The position numbers were made by a program, and so were the translations under genes. Below are positions 41,356 to 50,629 of a DNA stretch of 50,786 bases, one piece after another. The notes below the pieces were generated by a model. It was given only the letters and a program-made list of their open reading frames with translations. It made no database searches and was not told where the DNA came from. The stretch comes from Deltaproteobacteria bacterium (GTDB taxonomy: Bacteria; Desulfobacterota; Binatia; Binatales; Binataceae). The stretch lies in the NCBI GenBank assembly GCA_021817345.1, contig JAKAVC010000046.1:1-50786 (forward strand), in the 5' to 3' direction. Every line of letters starts with the position of its first letter. The stretch's first letter is position 1.

Positions 41356-42953
41356 CAGGGCACCTCCTCGATTCGGCGGCTCACGCTGATCGAACCAATC
41401 GGGCCGCTAACCCATCCGGCGAAAATTGCCGAGAATTTTCCGGCTTCTCCGCCTGCAACGATGATATTGATGTCCTCGGGCTTGCGGAACTTGGGCACGC
41501 GATGCGCGAGTTGCTCGGCGGTGGGGTTTTCCAGGCCGAGTGCCTTGAGCGGAATTCCTTCGCCGCATTCCTGGTCGGGGAGAAGCTCGCGAAGCGGACG
41601 TGCGCTCGCCTGCTGGATTCGCTCGCGCACCCTGGCCTTGGACCATTTGTCGCGCGCGATCGTGTCGGCGTGCTCGGGCGACACGACCAGCAGCACTTCG
41701 CCGGAGAGATGCTGTTTCGGATGCCAGCACGCTTCAAGCCCGAGCGCGAGCGAAGCGCATAGCGCGTGCGCGGTTCGCGAATGCTGGTCGGCTATCTGGC
41801 GCGAGCCCGCCTCCAGCCCAAAGACGGTAACGACGCTTTCGTCCCTGCCGAAGCCGCGTTCGACGTGAAGCGGCTCCCACGGACTTCGTTCCTCCCATTC
41901 GGCGAAGCAGGTCGTAAACTTGCCGATCGCGCCGAACGTCGAACGCTCGATATCGCCCGGGCGCGCGCCGCCGATATTGCGCAGGGCGAGCTTGACCGCC
42001 CGCCCGATGGTCGCGTTGGGGCGGTTTCCGTATCCTAGCGCCATCATCCCCATGCTCATCCCGAGCCGGCGGCGGATGGGACCGTTCACGATTATGACGG
42101 GCGTCGCGCCCCACGTCGTCGCCATCACGCCGTGGATATTGAACTCGGGTGTGGCGAGCGCCTCGATCGCGGCGAGCACGACCGGAAAATATTCCGGCCT
42201 GCATCCCGCCATCACGGCGTTCGCCGCGAGCTTCTCAACCGAGGCGGGCGCGAGATTCGGCGGCAGAACGGCGACAATTTCCCGCGGATCGCGCCGCGTC
42301 CCTGTCAGCATCCGGGCGACGCGTTCGGGCGTCGGCGGCACGACCGGAAGCCCGTCGGTCAGACCGCGCTCGAACATGAACTCGAATTCGTCCTGCGCGC
42401 CGATTTCAATTCGCCGCGCTGTCAGCCGCTCACCGCGCGCGGCGGCTTCAAGCCGTTCGGCCACGCCCGGCTCGACCGACTTCGAGCCGCATCCGGGGCG
42501 TTGCGCGGGATACGATTCCCAATCGACTTTCGGCGCGGCAAGACCGCTGATTCGGGCGAGCTCGGCGAACAGACCCTGCCAGTCGGCGCGATCGAAGCCC
42601 TCGAAGCGGCGCAGTTCGGCGCCGTCGGGTCCGGCAAGGACGATCGTTGGGACGATCTCGATTCCGTAGGCGAACGAGACCGAAAGCGCCGAATCGTCGA
42701 GCATCGGAGCGTCCAGATGGTTGCTCGCGGCAAGTTTCGCATTGCCCTCGGCATCCTGGCCTATTGCCCACACGTCGAGCTCTGGCCCGAACGCGCGATA
42801 CGCAGCCTCGATCAGCGGCATCGTGAGCCGGCAGGTTGGGCAATCTTCCTTGACGAAGCACAGGAGTGCATGGCGTCGCGAGGGAAAGCTCCGCTCCTTC
42901 GCGCCGAGGTCCTTCAGCGTGAAGGCGGGCAATTGTTTGCGCGGCTCTTCCAT
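41355..42953 (-). CDS. Thioredoxin-domain protein coupled to the UGSC selenoprotein
   Basis: A 532-residue cytoplasmic protein. Residues 1-150 are a thioredoxin/TlpA-like domain with Cys38-Pro-Thr-Cys41 in FVKEDCPTCRLTM and a cis-Pro in EIVPTIVLAG. From about 190 a second, large domain begins (FEFMFERGLTDGLPVVPPTP), with NIHGVMATTWGATPVIIVNG, SMGMMALGYGNRPNATIGRA and GKFTTCFAEWEERSPW. It is seen next to UGSC genes but has no established function. Its stop overlaps the selenoprotein ATG (TGATG), so the two are co-translated. It may supply electrons to the U-x-x-C site (inference). Confidence 0.75.
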   Translation of the reverse strand: MEEPRKQLPAFTLKDLGAKERSFPSRRHALLCFVKEDCPTCRLTMPLIEAAYRAFGPELDVWAIGQDAEGNAKLAASNHLDAPMLDDSALSVSFAYGIEIVPTIVLAGPDGAELRRFEGFDRADWQGLFAELARISGLAAPKVDWESYPAQRPGCGSKSVEPGVAERLEAAARGERLTARRIEIGAQDEFEFMFERGLTDGLPVVPPTPERVARMLTGTRRDPREIVAVLPPNLAPASVEKLAANAVMAGCRPEYFPVVLAAIEALATPEFNIHGVMATTWGATPVIIVNGPIRRRLGMSMGMMALGYGNRPNATIGRAVKLALRNIGGARPGDIERSTFGAIGKFTTCFAEWEERSPWEPLHVERGFGRDESVVTVFGLEAGSRQIADQHSRTAHALCASLALGLEACWHPKQHLSGEVLLVVSPEHADTIARDKWSKARVRERIQQASARPLRELLPDQECGEGIPLKALGLENPTAEQLAHRVPKFRKPEDINIIVAGGEAGKFSAIFAGWVSGPIGSISVSRRIEEVP

Positions 42954-43158
42954 CGCGGCGTTTCCCCCTGTCCAGCTTTCAGAAAGAAACGATGACGCCC
43001 CCGCGGGGTCGTTACGAGCGCAATCCTACAACTCAAACGCGCACGGAACCAACAGGAAAAACCTTGCTTGAGCTATGCCGGGCGCAGCGATAGCGAACAT
43101 GTTCGTGGGCGGCCGCGCGAAGGGGGAGTTTCCGTAGCCGAGGGAGGCTATCGCCGCT

Positions 43159-43779
43159 ATGGACTCGGTTCCGCGATGGGAGTTGGAGGCCGACTACATC
43201 GAGACCTGCAATTGCGACTTCGGATGTCCTTGCAACTTCAACGGTTTTCCTACGGGCGGACGATGTGAAGCAATTGTCGGTTATCACGTCCGCTCGGGCA
43301 ATTTCGGCGGCGTGATACTCGACGGTCTCGATTTCATTCTGGTTTCCTCGTGGCCCGGAGCGATTCACGAAGGCAACGGGACCGCGCGAGTCTATATCAC
43401 CGATCGCGCGGCACCCGAGCAGCGCGCGGCGCTGACGAAGATAGTGTACGGTCGCGCGGGCGGAAACGGGCCGTTCGTCATATTCGCCAGCACTTTCAGC
43501 CGCGTCTTCGAGGCCGAGTTCGTGCCCATAGAGATGCGCGTCGAGGGCAAGCGCGGCGGTTTTGCCGTCCCGGGCGTGCTCGAAGCGCGGGTTACGCCGC
43601 ACGTCGATCCGGTGTCGCACAAAGAGACCGACGTGCAGATCGTCCTTCCGCACGGCTTTATCTGGAAGCGCGCCGACGCGGTCAAGTCGGCCGCGATGCG
43701 CGTGGCGAGTCCGGCGCTGAGCTTCGGCCATCCGGGCAAGAACGCCTTCGTTTCGGTGATTAACTACGAGGGTCCATAG
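43159..43779 (+). CDS. DUF1326 protein
   Basis: A 206-residue cytoplasmic protein with the family signature WELEADYIETCNCDFGCPCN near the N-terminus, a Cys-rich motif that may bind metal, followed by GYHVRSGNFGGVILDGLDFI and a C-terminal beta-rich part. The function of DUF1326 is unknown. It is divergent from the thioredoxin/UGSC pair with a gap of about 205 nt, so the three Cys/Sec genes could share a control region. Confidence 0.85.
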   Translation: MDSVPRWELEADYIETCNCDFGCPCNFNGFPTGGRCEAIVGYHVRSGNFGGVILDGLDFILVSSWPGAIHEGNGTARVYITDRAAPEQRAALTKIVYGRAGGNGPFVIFASTFSRVFEAEFVPIEMRVEGKRGGFAVPGVLEARVTPHVDPVSHKETDVQIVLPHGFIWKRADAVKSAAMRVASPALSFGHPGKNAFVSVINYEGP

Positions 43780-44330
43780 AGATTGGCCCTCCACGATGGC
43801 GCGAATCACGCGCCGCGATCGCGAGGGCGCTCGTAGCGCCGGAATGCACGCGTAACGAAGTCGTGCGTCGACGGCCCGTGCGCGAGCTGGCTGCCCCTGC
43901 GGAATTTAGCCGGTTGCGCTATAAGCGCCCGGCAAGGGCATGGCTAAAATCAGTCGAGCGAGGGCCAGAATTCCTGGAGCTCCCGATCGACGGAACGTTT
44001 TGGCCGTCCGAAGCTGGGCTCCTTCCAGATCAGGCGGCTCAGCGTAAAGCGCAAGCCAGACGGCCTGGAAGTGGAAAAGACCGCCGACGGTTGTGCGTCC
44101 TCCGTCTCGGAACGACGTTCACTGACGAGTGCTGCAAGCTTCACTATAGCCGCCTCCCGATAAGTTCCCCTCCTCGCACGAAGATTCCGTGCCGCAATCC
44201 GTGTGCCAACGAAGATCCATATTTTTAATGCGCTCAGTTTCGCCGTCGCCCTGAATCGCGACATGCCTGTGCCACTAACGACACAATGTGGCAGTCGGGT
44301 GTCAGCCAGGACGCGCGCAGGGCAAAACGA
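43780..44330. other. Intergenic stretch without a supported gene
   Basis: These 550 nt contain two overlapping frames on opposite strands (43863-44228 plus, 43950-44264 minus), neither with a recognisable domain, a good ribosome binding site or neighbours that would explain them. The right end is the terminator of the thiolase operon. Confidence 0.5.
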
Positions 44331-44357
44331 AAACGGCGGCCCGATTCGGGCCGCCGT
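44325..44357 (-). terminator. Rho-independent terminator of the thiolase operon
   Basis: ACGGCGGCCCG-ATT-CGGGCCGCCGT (44333-44357) is a perfect 11-bp stem with a 3-nt loop. On the minus strand it is followed by TTTTCGTTTT. It lies 31 nt after the thiolase stop. Confidence 0.88.
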
Positions 44358-44387
44358 CTGTCTTCATTCGGGCTCGCTCTGGATTGG

Positions 44388-45623
44388 CTACTTGCCGACG
44401 ACGAACGAGCAACTGGTCGTGCCGCTGCCCCCGATATTGAGCATTGCGCACATCTTCGCGCCCTCGACCTGGTAGTCGCCCGCCGTGCCGCTCACCTGCT
44501 TGAAGCAATCGAGCATCTGGCGCACGCCGGTGCATCCCACGGGATGCCCCGCGCCGATCAGCCCGCCGGACGGGTTGATCGGAATCCGCCCGCCCATTTC
44601 GATGAGCCCCTCCTCGACCGCCTTCCACGATTCGCCGGGCTTGGTGATGCCGAAATGGTCGATCGCCATGTATTCGGAGGTGGTGAAGCAATCGTGGGTC
44701 TCGATAGCCTGGAGCTGCTCGACTCCCGAGATACCGGCGCGCCTGAACGCGTCGAGGATAGCCTCTCGGGTGTGCGGCAGGACGTAAGTGTTTTCGCGGC
44801 TTTCCTCGACCTTTAGGTCGAATTCAAGGGGGGCGGTGCGATGGCCCCATCCGAGGATGCGCGGCAGGTCTTCGAGTTTTTTGCCGTTTCGCTTCGCCCA
44901 TTGGGCGGCGAACTTCTCCGAGGCGAGAAACAGCGCAGCCGCGCCGTCGGTCACCTGGGAGCAGTCGCTCACCTTGATACGCCCGCCAATCACCTGGTTG
45001 AACTTGGACTCGCGCTGGGCCTGGCTCTCGCTCATGAACCAGGTGCGGGTCTGCGCGTTCGGGTTGCGCTTGGCGTTGGCGTAGTTGATTGCCGAGATAC
45101 GGGCGAGATGCTCGTCCTTCAGGCCGTAGCGCTTGTCGTATTCGTCGCCGAGACGGCCAAACAGTTTCGGGAACGGAAAGTCGATTCCCTTGCTCTCGCG
45201 CTCGTACCATGCGGCAGTGCCGAGGTAGTCGCCGCCCGTCGTCGAATCGACCGTCTTCATCTGCTCGACGCCGACCACGCATTCGAGGTCGTAGCGACCG
45301 GCTTCGATCTCCGCGGAAGCGGCCAGGATGGCGATCGAGCCTGAAGCGCAGGCGGCTTCGTGGCGGCTCGTCGGCAGCCCGCGGAAGGTCGGATCGATCT
45401 CCAGGAAAAACGCGCCGAGATGCCCCTGATGGGCATAAAGTTCGGCGGCGAAGTTCCCCACGTGAGCGCTTTCGACCTCGCGTGGCTCGATTTTGGTTGC
45501 TTCCAGCGCGGCGAGCACAACCTCGCGCATCGGGCCGACGAAATGCTTGCCCTCCTTCGTCCAGTTGCGGGCAAAATCGGTCTGCGCTCCTCCGAGAATA
45601 TAAACCGGTGCCGGCTTGGGCAT
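44388..45623 (-). CDS. Acetyl-CoA acyltransferase (thiolase)
   Basis: A 411-residue thiolase from MPKPAPVYILGGAQTDFARN. The start is chosen for AAGGAG upstream; the longer frame to 45719 overlaps the dehydrogenase gene. The nucleophilic Cys92 lies in EAACASGSIAIL. Further motifs are IETHDCFTTSEYM and the proton-relay Cys in GAGHPVGCTGVRQM. The spacing resembles SCP-x/lipid-transfer-like thiolases. It cleaves 3-ketoacyl-CoA, or condenses acyl-CoA units. It is 17 nt downstream of the hydroxyacyl-CoA dehydrogenase gene and ends in a strong terminator. Confidence 0.92.
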   Translation of the reverse strand: MPKPAPVYILGGAQTDFARNWTKEGKHFVGPMREVVLAALEATKIEPREVESAHVGNFAAELYAHQGHLGAFFLEIDPTFRGLPTSRHEAACASGSIAILAASAEIEAGRYDLECVVGVEQMKTVDSTTGGDYLGTAAWYERESKGIDFPFPKLFGRLGDEYDKRYGLKDEHLARISAINYANAKRNPNAQTRTWFMSESQAQRESKFNQVIGGRIKVSDCSQVTDGAAALFLASEKFAAQWAKRNGKKLEDLPRILGWGHRTAPLEFDLKVEESRENTYVLPHTREAILDAFRRAGISGVEQLQAIETHDCFTTSEYMAIDHFGITKPGESWKAVEEGLIEMGGRIPINPSGGLIGAGHPVGCTGVRQMLDCFKQVSGTAGDYQVEGAKMCAMLNIGGSGTTSCSFVVGK

Positions 45624-45639
45624 CTTGATAGCTCCTTGT

Positions 45640-46932
45640 CTAACCGACAAAAGTGCGGCCGTACTGCAGTGCGCCGCCGTGAAACAGTTTACCACCATTC
45701 GCGGCGGCTTTCTCCACAACCGAGGGCACCACGAGGCCGTGACGTTTGAAAAGTTCCACCGACTTGCGCGCGCCCAGGAGATCGACGATCGCGCACGGCG
45801 GCGCCCAGTTGAAGCCGAAGCTCATAATCTTATCGACGTCCTCGGCCGACTCCGCGACCTCGCCGACGCGGTTAAGCGCGTAGCTGACGTAGCCGAGGAT
45901 GAGCCGGCGGGCGATATCGGCTTCGGGGCCGGTTGCATCGGCGAAGACCGCGAATGAATCAGCGTAGCGGCCGACGCGGTTAAACTGCTTCATTTTTTCG
46001 ACAAACTCGACCCGCCGGGGCGCTTCGAACGGCTTGTAGGAGCCGGAGGCGGAATCGAGCACCTCGACGGTCTTCTTGTCCGGCCTGCGATAGAAACCGC
46101 CGGTCTTCGGCGTCTTGTCGCCGAGGCGTCCCTCGGCGATTCCCCGAGCCATGAAATCGGGCAGATGAAACGCCGAGTGCGCCTCGTCTTCCACCTGCGC
46201 ATAAACGTTATCGACGATTGCCCGATGCACGTCCCATCCGACTAGGTCGATGGTCTGAAGCGGCGGCATCGCGCGCCCGGTCTGCGGTCCGGCCACGTAA
46301 TCGATAAATGCCACGCCATGCTCGCCGGCGAGCTGCGCGGCCTCGTTAAGCACCTTGAATCCGATCCGGTTGCCGACGAAGGCGGGACGGTCGCGGGTCA
46401 CGATTACCTTGCGACCGAGCCGCTCGCGCATCATTTTGACCACCGCGCGCGTCACTGCGGGATCGGTGTCGGGATTGGGAATCACCTCCGCGCCGACGAT
46501 CACGTTGGGCGGATTGAACAGATGCACACCCAAGAAATGGCGGCGGAAGGAATCGCTGCGCCCCTCGGCCATCCCGGCTATCGACAATCCGGAGGAGCCC
46601 GAGGCCACTACGCAGTCGTCGCGCCGATAGCGATCGACCTGCTCGAAGAATTTCTTCTTTAGAGCGATGTCTTCGGCCAGCGACTCGAACACGAACCCGG
46701 CTTCGCCGACGGTTCGCGCGAGATCCTGTTCGTAGGTCCCGAGCGTGATCCGGTCCGCGACCGCTTCGGCGCGGGCGGCGTTCTGAGCGCCTTCGAGCGC
46801 CTGGCGCGCCTTGCCCATGTCCCGCGCGAGCATCACGACCTTGAATCCCGCGCCGGCGAACACCGCGCCCGACGGCGGTCCCATCGTACCGTTCGCTCCA
46901 AGAATGACGACAGTTTGGTTGTCCTGACCCAA
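45640..46932 (-). CDS. 3-Hydroxyacyl-CoA dehydrogenase
   Basis: A 430-residue NAD-dependent enzyme. The nucleotide motif VVILGANGTMGPPSGAVFA differs from the usual GxGxMG by an Asn. VASGSSGLSIAGMAE, FRRHFLGVHLFNPPNVIVGA (with the catalytic His) and VIVTRDRPAFVGNRIGFKVL complete the first domain. The C-terminal helical domain holds LVGWDVHRAIVDNVYAQ and VDKIMSFGFNWAPP. It oxidises 3-hydroxyacyl-CoA in fatty-acid breakdown. It forms an operon with the thiolase gene and is divergent from the acyl-CoA dehydrogenase gene. Confidence 0.92.
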   Translation of the reverse strand: MGQDNQTVVILGANGTMGPPSGAVFAGAGFKVVMLARDMGKARQALEGAQNAARAEAVADRITLGTYEQDLARTVGEAGFVFESLAEDIALKKKFFEQVDRYRRDDCVVASGSSGLSIAGMAEGRSDSFRRHFLGVHLFNPPNVIVGAEVIPNPDTDPAVTRAVVKMMRERLGRKVIVTRDRPAFVGNRIGFKVLNEAAQLAGEHGVAFIDYVAGPQTGRAMPPLQTIDLVGWDVHRAIVDNVYAQVEDEAHSAFHLPDFMARGIAEGRLGDKTPKTGGFYRRPDKKTVEVLDSASGSYKPFEAPRRVEFVEKMKQFNRVGRYADSFAVFADATGPEADIARRLILGYVSYALNRVGEVAESAEDVDKIMSFGFNWAPPCAIVDLLGARKSVELFKRHGLVVPSVVEKAAANGGKLFHGGALQYGRTFVG

Positions 46933-47153
46933 AACGACTTCTCTCCGTCCTTAATTTATTCCATGGGAAAAGGCGGATTAGACCTGTCCCCATAATCTCA
47001 TCGCACTCGGCGACGAGCGTGACTCTATGGCAAAACTGCGAAGCGGCTTGTTCTGATGGTTCCGGACGAAATTTATCAAACGCATGTTAGCTTGGCGTAG
47101 GGCATGACGCTACTGCTAAAACGTTGATTTTGCGCCAAGGAGAGTTTTTCAGG

Positions 47154-48320
47154 ATGGAGCCCCGATACCTTTCCGACGAGCACAAGGCCTTTCGCGAGGC
47201 CCTCAGGACCCATATCGAGCGCCAGATCACTCCCAACGGCCTTGCCTGGGAGGAACAGCGCCGGATCCCGCGCGAGGCGTGGCTTGCGATGGGCCGGGCG
47301 GGCTTTCTATGCCCATGGATCGACCCGCAATACGGCGGCAGCGGCGCCGACTTCGGCTACAGCGCCATCCTGCGCGAGGAGATGGTTCGTTCGGGCTCGC
47401 CCGGGCTTTCCGAGGGCATGGCCGTCCATGCCGACATCGCCACGCCCTACCTCGAACGGCTCGGCACGCCGGAGCAGAAGCAACGATGGCTGCCCGGATG
47501 CGTCAGCGGCGAGATAATCGCGGCGCTTGGGATGAGCGAGCCGGACGCAGGCTCCGACGTTGCCGGGATTCGCACCACCGCAATCCGCGACGGCGACCAT
47601 TTCGTCGTCAACGGCCAGAAAATCTTCATCACCAACGGCATGAACTGCGACCTCATTATCCTCGCCGTGCGCACCACGCCCGCGGGCAAGAGCGAGGTCC
47701 GCCACGGCGGAATCAGCCTGCTCGTGGTCGAGGCCGGCACGCCCGGCTTCATCAAGCATCGCCAGCTCGACAAGATGGGATTGCACGGGCAGGACACCGC
47801 CGAGCTGTTTTTCGAGGACTGCCGCGTGCCGGTCTCCAACCTGCTCGGCGAGGAGGGCCGCGGCTTCAAGTACCTGATGCAGAACCTGCAGCGCGAGCGG
47901 CTAATTGTCGCGATCGGCGGCCAGGCTTATGCGGAATGGATGCTGGAAAAGACGCTGGCCTACGCCAAAACCCGAAAGGCCTTTGGAAAATCGATCGCGT
48001 CGTTCCAGCACAACGCCTTCAAGCTGGCCGAGATGGCGACCGAAGTCGCGATCGGGCGGGCGTTTATCGATCGGCTGGTTGAGGAGTTCATCGAAGGCAA
48101 GCGCGACCTGACGACCGAGGTCTCGATGGCGAAGTGGTGGACGACCGAGAAGGCCAATCAAATCGCCTACCAGTGCGTTCAGCTCCACGGCGGCTATGGC
48201 TACATGCGCGAGTTCGAGATTTGCCGCGACTACATGGACGTGCGGGCGATGCCGATATACGCGGGCTCCAACGAGATCATGAAGCAGATAATCGCGCGCC
48301 GCATGGGATTGGAGGAATAG
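47154..48320 (+). CDS. Acyl-CoA dehydrogenase, long-chain type
   Basis: A 388-residue FAD enzyme: LGMSEPDAGSDVAGIRTTAI, FITNGMNCDLII, QLDKMGLHGQDTAELFFEDC, RERLIVAIGGQAYAEWMLEK and LHGGYGYMREFEICRDYMDV, ending PIYAGSNEIMKQIIARRM. The medium-chain catalytic Glu position is Ala (IYAGSNEI). A Glu is instead in WMLEKTLAY, matching the base of long-chain acyl-CoA dehydrogenases. The start at 47154 has AAGGAG upstream. It is divergent from the hydroxyacyl-CoA dehydrogenase/thiolase operon, giving three of the four beta-oxidation steps; enoyl-CoA hydratase is absent here. Confidence 0.93.
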   Translation: MEPRYLSDEHKAFREALRTHIERQITPNGLAWEEQRRIPREAWLAMGRAGFLCPWIDPQYGGSGADFGYSAILREEMVRSGSPGLSEGMAVHADIATPYLERLGTPEQKQRWLPGCVSGEIIAALGMSEPDAGSDVAGIRTTAIRDGDHFVVNGQKIFITNGMNCDLIILAVRTTPAGKSEVRHGGISLLVVEAGTPGFIKHRQLDKMGLHGQDTAELFFEDCRVPVSNLLGEEGRGFKYLMQNLQRERLIVAIGGQAYAEWMLEKTLAYAKTRKAFGKSIASFQHNAFKLAEMATEVAIGRAFIDRLVEEFIEGKRDLTTEVSMAKWWTTEKANQIAYQCVQLHGGYGYMREFEICRDYMDVRAMPIYAGSNEIMKQIIARRMGLEE

Positions 48321-48345
48321 AGGCGCTTTATCGCCGACGCGATGG

Positions 48346-48372
48346 CGGCGCGGGTATCGGAGCCCCGCGCCG
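48346..48372. terminator. Possible hairpin between convergent genes
   Basis: CGGCGCGGG (48346-48354) pairs with CCCGCGCCG (48364-48372) across a 9-nt loop, between the acyl-CoA dehydrogenase and zwf stops. No U-tract follows, so termination is uncertain. Confidence 0.35.
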
Positions 48373-48401
48373 TCGCGTGCCATCAATCGAACCGAAGCGC
48401 G

Positions 48402-49919
48402 CTACGGATTGATCCACCTGCGGCCGTCGGCCTCGACGAGCGCATCAGCTTCCTTCGGACCCCAGCTTCCCGCCGGATACTCGCGAAGCGGCGCGCGCGA
48501 GTCGTCGCGCCAGGAATCGAGCACCGTCTGCACGAACTCCCACGACTTCTCGACGAACGCATCGCTCGGGAAAAGCGTATGGTCGCCCGCCATCACGTCG
48601 AGCAGAAGCCGCTCGTAGGCGTCGGGCGACGGTCCCTCGAACGCGCCCGAGTAGCGCAGGTTCATCTGGACCGGGCTTATCGCAAGGCCCAGTCCCGGCC
48701 GCTTCGCCATCACGTCGAACGAGAATCCCTCGTCGGGCTGAATCCTGACGGTCAGCAGGTTGGGTGGAAGGTTACCGCTTCGGTTGAATAGGATGCGCGG
48801 CGCGTCCTTGAACTGCACGGCGATCAGGCTTTCGCGGTGAGGCAGGCGCTTGCCGGTGCGCAGGTAAAACGGCACGCCCGACCATCGCCAGTTGTCCACA
48901 AAGACCTTCAACGCAACGAAGGTTTCGGTGCGCGAGTCTCGCGCCACGCCTTTTTCCTCGACGTATCCGCGGACGTTCTCTTCGCCGAGCCGGCCGGCGG
49001 CGTAACGCGCGCGCACCGTAAGCGCGCCGCTGTTTTCCGGCGCAATCGGGCGCAGCGCGCGCAGCACGTTCAACTTGGCTTCCCGCACCGCCGAGGCGTC
49101 GAGACTCACCGGCGGCTCGATCGCGAGCAGCGCGAGCACCTGCAGCATGTGGTTCTGCACGATGTCGCGCAGCGCGCCCGAGCGGTCGTAATAGCCCGCG
49201 CGCGTGCCCACGCCTTCGCTCTCGGCCACGGTTATCTGCACATGGTCCACGTTGCGCGCGCCCCACAGGCGTTCGAAGATCGTGTTGGCGAAGCGCAGCA
49301 CGAGCAGGTTCTGCACAGTCTCCTTTCCGAGATAATGGTCGATGCGGAAAATCTGCGATTCGTCGAGAAACCGGCTGAGCGTGCGGCCGATTTCGAGCGC
49401 ACTTTCGAGGTCGTGCCCGATCGGCTTCTCGACAACGACGCGGCTGAAGTTCGGCCCGCTCGCGCGCGAAATCAATCCCGCCTCGGCGAGCCGCTCCACC
49501 GACGCGCGCATCGCGTCGGGCGGAATCGAGAGATAGAAGATGCGGTTGGGAGGAAGATTGCGCCCGCGCTCGATTTCCTCGAGCCGCTCGCGAAGCCGCT
49601 TGAAGCCGTCGGGCTGGTCGAGCCCGGCCAGGTACTCAAGCCTCTTTTCAAAGCTGCGCCAGCATTCCTCGCGCACCTCGAGCCTTGAGAAAACGTTGAC
49701 CGACTCGCGCGCCGAGTTGCGGAATTCCTCGGTCGTCATTCTGGTCCGCGCGAAACCGAGGACTACGGTTTCCGGCGCAAGCAGGGACTCTCCGCAGACC
49801 TCCAGGTTATACAATGCGGGAAGCAATTTGCGCCGGGCGAGATCGCCCGACGCGCCAAGAATGACGATGGAACAGGGCGGAGCGGGATTGGCCTCGGAAA
49901 TCGTCAAAACGGCGCCCAT
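48402..49919 (-). CDS. zwf: Glucose-6-phosphate 1-dehydrogenase
   Basis: A 505-residue enzyme oxidising glucose-6-phosphate to 6-phosphogluconolactone with NADP. The N-terminal coenzyme motif SIVILGASGDLARRKLLPAL, the active-site RIDHYLGKETVQNLLVLRFA with its Asp-His pair, and FYLRTGKRLPHRESLIAVQF with QPDEGFSFDVMAKRPG are all intact. Length is normal for the family. It feeds the pentose phosphate pathway. A single gene convergent with the acyl-CoA dehydrogenase gene; 6-phosphogluconolactonase is not adjacent. Confidence 0.95.
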   Translation of the reverse strand: MGAVLTISEANPAPPCSIVILGASGDLARRKLLPALYNLEVCGESLLAPETVVLGFARTRMTTEEFRNSARESVNVFSRLEVREECWRSFEKRLEYLAGLDQPDGFKRLRERLEEIERGRNLPPNRIFYLSIPPDAMRASVERLAEAGLISRASGPNFSRVVVEKPIGHDLESALEIGRTLSRFLDESQIFRIDHYLGKETVQNLLVLRFANTIFERLWGARNVDHVQITVAESEGVGTRAGYYDRSGALRDIVQNHMLQVLALLAIEPPVSLDASAVREAKLNVLRALRPIAPENSGALTVRARYAAGRLGEENVRGYVEEKGVARDSRTETFVALKVFVDNWRWSGVPFYLRTGKRLPHRESLIAVQFKDAPRILFNRSGNLPPNLLTVRIQPDEGFSFDVMAKRPGLGLAISPVQMNLRYSGAFEGPSPDAYERLLLDVMAGDHTLFPSDAFVEKSWEFVQTVLDSWRDDSRAPLREYPAGSWGPKEADALVEADGRRWINP

Positions 49920-50188
49920 CGCTAAGTGGATCTCCTGCGTGGATTTGGAACCGGAGGGACTCGATCGCGATTGTAGGAGTTAAGCGGCCCAATTGCGATT
50001 GGCGGCCGTCGGAGGTTGCGAAGATCGGCCAGGGACAAAGCTCGGGTGCTTCAAATCGAGCGTTTTGGCGAGCGAACCCGCGCTGGCGCCATCCTAGCGC
50101 TCTTGATACAAGTTTTCTTGCGTCCGAATCCAACGCGCCGTCTGTTCGGGCATTTCACGATGCAATTGCGCCTGGGCGAATGCGTTTT

Positions 50189-50629
50189 ATGACTGACTCG
50201 ACTGCTCAAGCCAAAGCCTCGGGCCTTTGGTTGTGGCTTCCGGTACTCATCTGGGGCGCGATGATGTTCACGTTTTCCTCTTCGCTCTTCACCGCCTCGA
50301 ACACCTCGAAGATTCTCGAGCCGATTCTTCATTGGCTGCTTCCGGGCGCTGGCGCCGCCACTATCGGGGTGAGTGAGATGCTGGTGCGCAAGGCGGCCCA
50401 TTTCACCGAATACTGCGTGCTCTTTTATTTGCTGATTCGAGGACCGATGGCGGGCCGTCCGTACGCCGCATTCATGATTTGCGTGGTGTGGGCGGCGCTC
50501 GATGAAACGCATCAGATGTTCGTGCCGGGGCGAAGCCCGTCGGCCTACGACGTGGCGCTGGATTCGACCGGCGCGCTGTTCGGCAGTTTCCTTAGCGTTG
50601 CAATAAGCGAACTTCTGGCGACGTCCTGA
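50189..50629 (+). CDS. VanZ-like membrane protein
   Basis: A 146-residue protein with about four membrane segments and the family motifs HFTEYCVLFYLLIRGP, AALDETHQMFVPGRSPSAYD and ALDSTGALFGSFLS. VanZ-like proteins are of unknown biochemical role; VanZ itself gives low-level teicoplanin resistance. The start is at 50189 (MTDSTAQAKASGLWLWLPVL), with an alternative three codons upstream at 50180. It is divergent from zwf. Confidence 0.85.
   Translation: MTDSTAQAKASGLWLWLPVLIWGAMMFTFSSSLFTASNTSKILEPILHWLLPGAGAATIGVSEMLVRKAAHFTEYCVLFYLLIRGPMAGRPYAAFMICVVWAALDETHQMFVPGRSPSAYDVALDSTGALFGSFLSVAISELLATS

Noticed and set aside
43863..44228. 121-aa plus-strand frame
   Set aside because: No domain, poor ribosome binding site, and an equally open frame on the other strand.
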